Of a stretch of 37,605 nt of DNA, positions 32,124 to 37,605 are shown in pieces. The stretch is from NCBI GenBank assembly GCA_003152485.1, contig PMAE01000077.1:1-37605 (forward strand), in the 5' to 3' direction. Position 1 is the stretch's first letter; each line of letters begins with the position of its first letter. The notes below the pieces were generated by a model that ran no database searches, was not told where the DNA came from, and saw nothing but the letters and a program-made list of their open reading frames with translations. The translations under genes and the position numbers were made by a program. This DNA comes from Gemmatimonadota bacterium (GTDB taxonomy: Bacteria; Gemmatimonadota; Gemmatimonadetes; Gemmatimonadales; Gemmatimonadaceae).

Positions 32124-32149
32124 ACTGACCGTCGGTCACCGACGTCAGT
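32124..32149. terminator. bidirectional terminator between convergent genes
   Basis: ACTGACCGTCGG (32124-32135) and CCGACGTCAGT (32139-32149) form an 11-bp stem with one bulged C and a TCA loop. It lies between the kinase stop (32057) and the convergent propeller gene, and overlaps that gene's stop codon. Its ACTGAC/GTCAGT ends match those of the hairpin at 14362. Confidence 0.6.
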
Positions 32150-33191
32150 GCGCCCGTTCGACCACCAGCAGCGTAAAGCTTCCCGGGATCGGCTTGGGGC
32201 GCTCATTGCCGGTCGCGGGCGCAAATTTCGCCGTCACGAGGTAGATCGTGTGCGTGTCGGGATCCAGCGCCATCGTCCGGGCACCGACGACGGTTTGCAC
32301 GGTGCCCACCTCGGTGAACTTGTTCGGTGCGTCTTCGTGCACCACCGTGAGCGTGCCGTCGCCGTTGGAGCTGAACGCCATGCCCGTGCCGGCGTCGAAC
32401 CGATTGGCATCGACCCGTGCGCCGATGGGGACCGTTGCGATGACTTTACCCGCGTCGCCGTCCGAGATCGCCATGAGCTTGTTGTGGCATCCGCTGAAGA
32501 GCCGGTGATGCTGTGCGTCGATCGCTAGGCCTGACGGGCTTTCGCACGGCGCCAGTGGCCACTGGCGGACGACCTTGAGCGTCGCCAGGTCGATGGCGAC
32601 GAGCAGACTCTTGTCCTCGATGTTGGCGAATACCGTTCCGCGCCCGTCCGAGACTCCGAACTCTGGTTTGCCCGGCAGCGTCACGGTGCCAACGACACGC
32701 CCCGTCGCGCCATCGACCACCGTTGCGGTGCCCGCGTCGCCGTTCAAGCTGACGGCGTAGTGGGTCTTGGGATCGTACAACATCGCGTCGTCGTCAGGGT
32801 CGGCCTTGGCGGTGCCCAGCGGCTGCAGGGTCTTGAGGTCAAAGATGTGAATCGCCGAGTCGCCGGCCGCCGAGATGAACCCCCGACCGAGGTCGGGTGC
32901 CAGCGCGACACCATGCACGTGCGGCGTGCCGGGAATGTCGCCAAGCAGCGCGCCCGTCTTGGGGTCGACGACGATTACGTGCGTCCCGTGCGTGATGAAC
33001 AGCCGGTGGCCAACGCCGTCGAACTCGAGGTAGTCCCACCCGCCGTCACCGGGGAGCGGATACTGCTTGGTCACGGTGTACCCCGGCGCCTGGGCACCCG
33101 CCACCGCGTTCGCCATGACGGACGCCATCACAAAGGCCACGAGCATCGCGGCCGTAGCTCGTACCCGGCGGATGGAGTGATGTAAGGTCAT
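32145..33191 (-). CDS. secreted YncE-like beta-propeller protein
   Basis: 348 residues. TGAGGA lies 4-9 bases before the ATG. Signal peptide: basic start, hydrophobic Ala/Val core, cleavage near VAGAQA. The mature protein has seven or so blades with the YVTN/YncE pattern, such as HVIVVDPKTGALLGDIPG, AIHIFDLKTLQPLG, TATVVDGATGRVVGTV and LLVAIDLATLKVVRQW, each a strand ending in an Asp turn followed by Gly. Such proteins are periplasmic and mostly uncharacterised; some bind DNA or metal-related ligands. It is divergent from the second RND operon across a 225-base region. Confidence 0.85.
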   Translation of the reverse strand: MTLHHSIRRVRATAAMLVAFVMASVMANAVAGAQAPGYTVTKQYPLPGDGGWDYLEFDGVGHRLFITHGTHVIVVDPKTGALLGDIPGTPHVHGVALAPDLGRGFISAAGDSAIHIFDLKTLQPLGTAKADPDDDAMLYDPKTHYAVSLNGDAGTATVVDGATGRVVGTVTLPGKPEFGVSDGRGTVFANIEDKSLLVAIDLATLKVVRQWPLAPCESPSGLAIDAQHHRLFSGCHNKLMAISDGDAGKVIATVPIGARVDANRFDAGTGMAFSSNGDGTLTVVHEDAPNKFTEVGTVQTVVGARTMALDPDTHTIYLVTAKFAPATGNERPKPIPGSFTLLVVERAH

Positions 33192-33415
33192 AAATCCTCA
33201 GTGTGCGGATGGGGTGTGATGGTGGATCCCGTGTTCGGTACGACGCCCTCGATGCACTCGAACGTAGTCCGCGAATCTGACCGTACGATTACAACCCGCC
33301 ACCTCGTCGCGTCCGAGGCCCAATCGTGACACACCCAACACACCGCCGAGGGTGGTGGCTCGACCAGTAGCGGCTTGTAATCCTACCGACAGCTTGTCGA
33401 GCTACTCTTGCCCTC
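33192..33415. other. divergent promoter region of the propeller gene and second efflux operon
   Basis: 224 bases with no gene. On the plus strand TACTCT (33403-33408) lies 7 bases before the tolC-like ATG at 33416. This is a likely -10 with a possibly leaderless transcript, but the -35 is poor; the TTGTAA at 33375 is too far upstream. I could not define a minus-strand promoter. Confidence 0.45.
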
Positions 33416-34786
33416 ATGCGTGTCGGACCTCATCGATGTCTGTCGCTGTCGCGTGCCGCGATTGGCGCGCTCGCCATGGCGACCTCAGTCGATATGGTGC
33501 GGGCGCAATCGCCGCCATCAGCCGATCAACCCTCGCTGGCGCCCCTCACTCGCGCCGCCGCGATCGACGCCACGCTCGCCCGGGGCCCGCGGGCCGCATT
33601 CGCGCGGGTGGACACGGCCGTCGCACGCGCGGCCCTGACGACCGCGCGCGGGTACGCGAACCCCGTGGCCAACCTCACCTATTCGCGGGACGCCCCACAC
33701 TATCACGGGATCGTGAGCCTGCCGATCGACTACCCTTGGGTCCGCGGGCCCCGCGTCCGCGCAGCGGAGCTCGGCCTGCGATCGGCCGCCTACCACTATG
33801 CGTCTGAGCAGGCAAACGCTCGATTCGAGGTCGACTCGACGTACACCAGCGCGCTCGCCGCGGGCGAGCGCGCGGCGCTCTCGCACCGGAACGCGGTGGA
33901 CGCCGACAGCCTGCGCCGACTCGCGATCCTGCGGCGGGACGCGGGCGACGCGAGCGACCTCGATGTGGATCTGGCGGCGATCAATGCGGGGCAGGTCGCG
34001 AATCTGTCCGCCGCCGATTCGCTGACCTCGATCGCCGCGCTGCTCGAGCTGCAATCACTCATCGGGCTTCCCGTGGATCGCCCCATGATCGCGCTTGTCG
34101 ACTCGCTCGCCCTCCCGGACACCGCAGTCGCGACCGCGCTCGTGGCTGCGGGGGAGTCCACCGAGCGGAGCGCTGGTGCCCGTGCATCCAACGGGTCGCA
34201 GGTGGTCTCGCGGGAGTCACCGATGCCGACCGACACGGTATCCGCCCGCGCCGAGCGGACCGACCCGCTCCCGGTTGCCGCCGCTGCGGCGACGTTGCGG
34301 TCAGAGGAGTCCGCGCTTGCAGTCGCCCGGCGGGGAGTCCTCGCCCAACCGTCGATCCAAGCGGGACTCGAAGGCGGCGACCCGTCGCAGCCGTTCCTGC
34401 TACCCACCATTGGCGTTTCCCTGCCCTTTCCGCTCTTCAATCGCGACCGTGGCGAGATCGCGCTCGCCACGGCGAACCGGGATCGCGCCCGTCTCGACCT
34501 CGATCTCGCACGCCGCGAGAGTGTGGGGGCGGTCGCCCGCGCGTCCCGCGCGTTTGCCGTCGCGATGATGCGTGTGCGGCGCGACGGCGCGCTGCTCGAC
34601 GCCGCGACGCACGTCGCGGCCCGGTCACTGACCGCATTCGCGGAAGGCGCGAGCGCGTTGACTGGCGTCATCGAGGCCCAGCGGAGCGCCCGCGAGGCCC
34701 GCGGCCAGTACGTCGACGATCTGGCGGCCGCCAACACCGCCGCCGCGGCCGTCCGATTGGTGACTCTCACCGCGGCCTCACGATGA
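33416..34786 (+). CDS. TolC-family outer-membrane efflux protein (second operon)
   Basis: 456 residues. The signal peptide ends near MVRAQSPP. The two efflux repeats are visible, the first with NPVANLTYSRDAPHYHGIVSLPIDYPW and an alpha-helical EVDSTYTSALAAGERAALSHRNAVDAD region, the second with QPSIQAGLEGGDPSQPFLLPTIGVSLPFPLFNRDRGEIALA. The LPFPLFNRNxGxI-type motif is characteristic of CzcC/CusC-like members, so metal or cation export is plausible but unproven. A Ser/Ala/Glu-rich insertion of about 40 residues separates the two repeats. It overlaps the adaptor gene by ATGA. Confidence 0.9.
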   Translation: MRVGPHRCLSLSRAAIGALAMATSVDMVRAQSPPSADQPSLAPLTRAAAIDATLARGPRAAFARVDTAVARAALTTARGYANPVANLTYSRDAPHYHGIVSLPIDYPWVRGPRVRAAELGLRSAAYHYASEQANARFEVDSTYTSALAAGERAALSHRNAVDADSLRRLAILRRDAGDASDLDVDLAAINAGQVANLSAADSLTSIAALLELQSLIGLPVDRPMIALVDSLALPDTAVATALVAAGESTERSAGARASNGSQVVSRESPMPTDTVSARAERTDPLPVAAAAATLRSEESALAVARRGVLAQPSIQAGLEGGDPSQPFLLPTIGVSLPFPLFNRDRGEIALATANRDRARLDLDLARRESVGAVARASRAFAVAMMRVRRDGALLDAATHVAARSLTAFAEGASALTGVIEAQRSAREARGQYVDDLAAANTAAAAVRLVTLTAASR

Positions 34787-35934
34787 CGCGACTGCTGACC
34801 ATCTGCGCTGTCCTCTGCCTCATCGGCGTACACGCCGGGTGCCGCGGCCGCGACGCGAAGGCCGTCGACACGGGGGCGCCAGCGAAGCTGGCGGCGGAGC
34901 ATCCCGGTGGCGATTCGGCCACCACGGCTCACGAGGATTCCGTCGACGACGCGACGAGCGACGGCGATGCCGCCGTACCCCCGGTCGTCGGGGCGCATAC
35001 GGTCGTGGTGACGCAGCAGCCTTTCACCGAGTCCGTGATTGCCATGGGCGTCGTCGCCCCGCGGCCCGGCCACTACGCGGAGCTCGCCCCACCGGCGTCC
35101 GCGCGCGTGGCGCACATCTATGTCGCGGCTGGCGATCGCGTCACCATGGGCGCACCGCTCGTGGAGTTCGAGCGGGCACCGTTTGACGCCGCAGCGGCCA
35201 GCGCCGATGCCGCGCTCACCATGGCCCAGCACGCCTATGACCGCGCGCAACGGCTGTCGGACGCCGGGATCGTGGCTCGCAAAGAAGTCGATCAGGCTGC
35301 GACTGATCTTGCGGTGGCCGAGGGTGCGGATGTCTCGGCGCAGCGGGCGCAGCAACTCGCGACCCTTCGCGCGCCCATTGCTGGAGTCGTGACGCATCTG
35401 TCCGCCGTCCTGGGCGCCACGGCGGATCCGGCGCAGGCGGTGGTCGGCGTCGCGGATCCCGACTCGCTCGACCTCGTTTTCAGCCTCTCGCCGGTCGAGG
35501 CGGCGCGAGTCCACCCGGGCGCGATCGTGGCGCTCACGACCGGCCGGCAGTCTCAGGGAGAGCCCGTGGGGCAGGCCGTGGTCGCGACACTCGGCGCCGC
35601 GCTCGATACGGCGACTCGCACGGTGGCCGTTCGCGCGCGCTTCACGCATCCCGCCCGCACGCTCCGCATCGGCGAGACGGTGTTCGGACGGATAAACCTC
35701 AGTGTCCGCGAGCATGCCACGACGGTGCCGCTGCAGGCCCTGGTGCCGGACGGTGATGGGCTCAAGGTGTTCGTCGTCGGCGCCGATGGCGTCGCGCACG
35801 CCCGAGCGGTCGTCGTCGGTGGCCGCTCGGAAACGATGGCCGAGATCCTCGACGGCGTTCGTCCGGGCGAGACGGTGGTGACCGAAGGGGCATATGGGGT
35901 CGAGGATCGCGCGAAGGTGGTACCCGTCCGGTGA
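34783..35934 (+). CDS. RND periplasmic adaptor lipoprotein (second operon)
   Basis: 383 residues. Lipoprotein signal ending GVHAGC, so Cys19 or so would be lipidated. A polar linker rich in Asp, Ala and His follows. Then the lipoyl half VVAPRPGHYAELAPPASARVAHIYVAAGDRV, a short alpha-hairpin (AAAASADAALTMAQHAYDRAQRLSDAGIV), the second lipoyl half APIAGVVTHLSAVLGATADPAQAV and the barrel and membrane-proximal domains. It joins the upstream outer-membrane channel to the pump encoded next. The stop TGA and the pump ATG share one base (TGATG). Confidence 0.9.
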   Translation: MTRLLTICAVLCLIGVHAGCRGRDAKAVDTGAPAKLAAEHPGGDSATTAHEDSVDDATSDGDAAVPPVVGAHTVVVTQQPFTESVIAMGVVAPRPGHYAELAPPASARVAHIYVAAGDRVTMGAPLVEFERAPFDAAAASADAALTMAQHAYDRAQRLSDAGIVARKEVDQAATDLAVAEGADVSAQRAQQLATLRAPIAGVVTHLSAVLGATADPAQAVVGVADPDSLDLVFSLSPVEAARVHPGAIVALTTGRQSQGEPVGQAVVATLGAALDTATRTVAVRARFTHPARTLRIGETVFGRINLSVREHATTVPLQALVPDGDGLKVFVVGADGVAHARAVVVGGRSETMAEILDGVRPGETVVTEGAYGVEDRAKVVPVR

Positions 35935-37605
35935 TGCTGTTCGACGTCCTCAGCGCGCACCGCCGCTTCGTCTATCTGGTCGTCACCCTGGTCAGCGCGG
36001 CCGGCGTCTGGGAGGGCCTGCATTTGCCGTCCGCGATTTACCCCGAACTCACGTTCCCGCGCATCACGATCGTCGCCCGCGGGTCGTCCCTCGGCGCGCG
36101 GCAGATCGTCTTCAGCGTGACGCGACCCATCGAAGAAGCGGTCAGCGTCGTGCCCGGCGTGTCGCGAGTGCACTCGCGGTCGATTCGCGGGGCCAGTGAG
36201 ATCACCGTGACGTTTGCGCCGCGCACCGACATGCTCTACGCGCTGCAGCTCGTGCAGGCGCGGATCAACGAAGTGCGGGGCGATCTCCCGCCAGGACTCG
36301 ACATGCAAGTCGAGCGGCTGACGCCGTCGATATTTCCCATCCTGTCGTACAATCTCGAGGGTGGCGACCCGGCCACGCTGTTCGACATCGCGCGATATCA
36401 GATCCGGCCCGTGCTCTCTCGATTGCCCGGCGTCGGCCGCGTCGACGTGGAAGGAACCGACGTCCGCGAAATCGAGGTCGTGTGCGACCCCGCCCGTTTG
36501 GCCGCGCAGGGTCTATCGTACGACGATGTGGCGACCGCCATCCGCCAAGCTACCTCCGTAGACGCGGTCGGCCGGTTGGTGCAAAATTACAAGCAATTGC
36601 TGATCGTGACCGATCAGGAAGCCCACACGCCGGAAGACATCGGCAATGTCGTGGTCACGACCGCCGTCGGGTCCGGCGTGCGGGTCCGCGACTTGGGCAC
36701 CGTGAGCGTGGGCACCGAGGACCACACGCATGTCGTGGCCGGGGACGGCCGGCCGGCGGCCCAGGTCAATATCACGCGCCAGATCGGCGGCAGCACGGTC
36801 GAACTCGCCGATAGCGTGGCCGGTGTGATGCGCGCGATCGGCCCCACGCTGCCACCAGGCGTGCGCCTCGAGCTGGTGTATGACCAGGCCGCACTCGTCC
36901 GCGACGCGGTCGCCTCAGTGCGCGATGCGATGCTCATCGGCGCGCTGCTCGCGTCCGTCGTCTTGCTCGTGTTCCTACGCCACGGGGCCATCACGGCCGT
37001 CAGCGCGGCGTCGATCCCGCTGACGCTCGCCATTACGGTGTTCGTCATGTGGCTCGTCGGCCAGACGTTCAATCTGATGACGCTCGGCGCGATGGCCATC
37101 GCCATTGGACTCGTCATCGACGATGCCGTGGTAGTGACCGAGAACATCGCGCGCCATCTCGCCCTGACGGCGGACCGCCATCTCGCGATCCGAGATGCTG
37201 TCCAGGAGTTGATCTGGCCGGTCACCTCGTCGACCATCACCACCGTCGTCGTGTTTCTCCCGCTGGGCCTGTTGCAAGGCGTGGTGGGTCAGTTCTTCAT
37301 CGCACTGTCGGTCACCCTCACGATTGCCGTGCTCGTGTCGCTCGGACTCGCGCTGACCGTCGTCCCGCTGCTCGCCGAGCGTTTCGTCGCGGCGGTCGGA
37401 CCGGAGCCCACTCGGCGGCCCGACGACATGGTCGGTACTGCCGCCGGCACCGGCGTGGGCGCGGCATCGCTTGGCGACGCCATGGCGAACAGCGGCACCC
37501 ACCGAGCGGGGATCTTCGCGGGGGCGGGCAGGGCGGTGGATAACCTTGCGGGACGATACGACCAGGCGCTCCTGCGCGTGCTGCATCGCCCGTGGCGGGT
37601 GGTGG
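35934..37605 (+). CDS. RND efflux transporter, partial at window end (second operon)
   Basis: 557 codons visible, running off the right edge; about half of a normal RND pump. Start at ATG 35934, or GTG 35931 in the same frame. The N-terminus is LFDVLSAHRRFVYLVV with TM1, followed by IYPELTFPRI, the equivalent of the FPD/E motif. The first periplasmic loop and TM2-TM6 are present. TM4 carries the proton-relay Asp396-Asp397 in GLVIDDAVVVTENIARH. TM1 and the loop differ from the first pump, so this is not a recent duplicate. Substrate class (organic or metal) is not decided by the visible half. Confidence 0.9.
   Translation, partial: MLFDVLSAHRRFVYLVVTLVSAAGVWEGLHLPSAIYPELTFPRITIVARGSSLGARQIVFSVTRPIEEAVSVVPGVSRVHSRSIRGASEITVTFAPRTDMLYALQLVQARINEVRGDLPPGLDMQVERLTPSIFPILSYNLEGGDPATLFDIARYQIRPVLSRLPGVGRVDVEGTDVREIEVVCDPARLAAQGLSYDDVATAIRQATSVDAVGRLVQNYKQLLIVTDQEAHTPEDIGNVVVTTAVGSGVRVRDLGTVSVGTEDHTHVVAGDGRPAAQVNITRQIGGSTVELADSVAGVMRAIGPTLPPGVRLELVYDQAALVRDAVASVRDAMLIGALLASVVLLVFLRHGAITAVSAASIPLTLAITVFVMWLVGQTFNLMTLGAMAIAIGLVIDDAVVVTENIARHLALTADRHLAIRDAVQELIWPVTSSTITTVVVFLPLGLLQGVVGQFFIALSVTLTIAVLVSLGLALTVVPLLAERFVAAVGPEPTRRPDDMVGTAAGTGVGAASLGDAMANSGTHRAGIFAGAGRAVDNLAGRYDQALLRVLHRPWRVV

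Overview
The window is GC-rich, densely packed bacterial chromosome. It encodes 30 confidently recognisable protein genes, a few small-ORF candidates and no RNA genes, CRISPR arrays or insertion sequences. A Gemmatimonadota-like (or related soil) lineage is my best guess. The reasons are the very high GC, the TolC/adaptor/RND efflux operons, a PadR regulator, a bacilliredoxin, a SWIB protein with a lysine-rich tail and a short-Q-loop cytochrome bd. This is inference, because no ribosomal or phylogenetic marker lies in the window.

Layout. 1-1.5 kb: a small membrane protein and a secreted protein whose coding ends overlap convergently. 1.9-4.1 kb: a LytS/LytTR-type two-component pair. 4.2-6.0 kb: a blue-copper lipoprotein, an outer-membrane barrel-like protein and a DoxX-family membrane protein, tightly coupled. 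6.0-7.2 kb: a thiosulfate sulfurtransferase gene preceded by a promoter, a 25-codon ORF with a Cys-Cys-Cys-Ala-Cys run, and a terminator hairpin. Together these look like a complete cysteine-responsive attenuator. 7.4-14.4 kb: a TetR-TolC-adaptor-RND efflux operon with a good promoter, an operator-like palindrome and an 8-codon upstream ORF coupled to tetR. 14.7-15.5 kb: PadR and a small membrane protein on the minus strand behind a repeat-bearing promoter. 15.6-17.3 kb: a DedA protein and a signal peptidase I homologue in which the nucleophilic Ser is Thr. 17.3-22.7 kb, minus strand: cydB, cydA, an EamA transporter and delta-1-pyrroline-5-carboxylate dehydrogenase. 22.8-25.9 kb: a lipoprotein, a possible 32-aa ORF, a REC-DHp protein with no ATPase domain, a SWIB protein and a canonical signal peptidase I. 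26-30 kb: a DUF2231 protein, a membrane protein, homoserine kinase, threonine synthase and a bacilliredoxin. 30-32 kb: an OmpR-type regulator and sensor kinase. 32.1-33.2 kb (minus): a YncE-like beta-propeller. 33.4 kb to the right edge: a second TolC-adaptor-RND operon, whose pump gene is cut by the window end.

Themes are envelope export (two RND systems), redox and sulfur handling (blue copper, sulfurtransferase, bacilliredoxin, cytochrome bd) and signal transduction (four regulators or kinase pairs). Many genes overlap by ATGA, so translational coupling is widespread. Several start codons lie 6-9 nt downstream of a TAnnnT hexamer, which suggests that leaderless transcription is common here.
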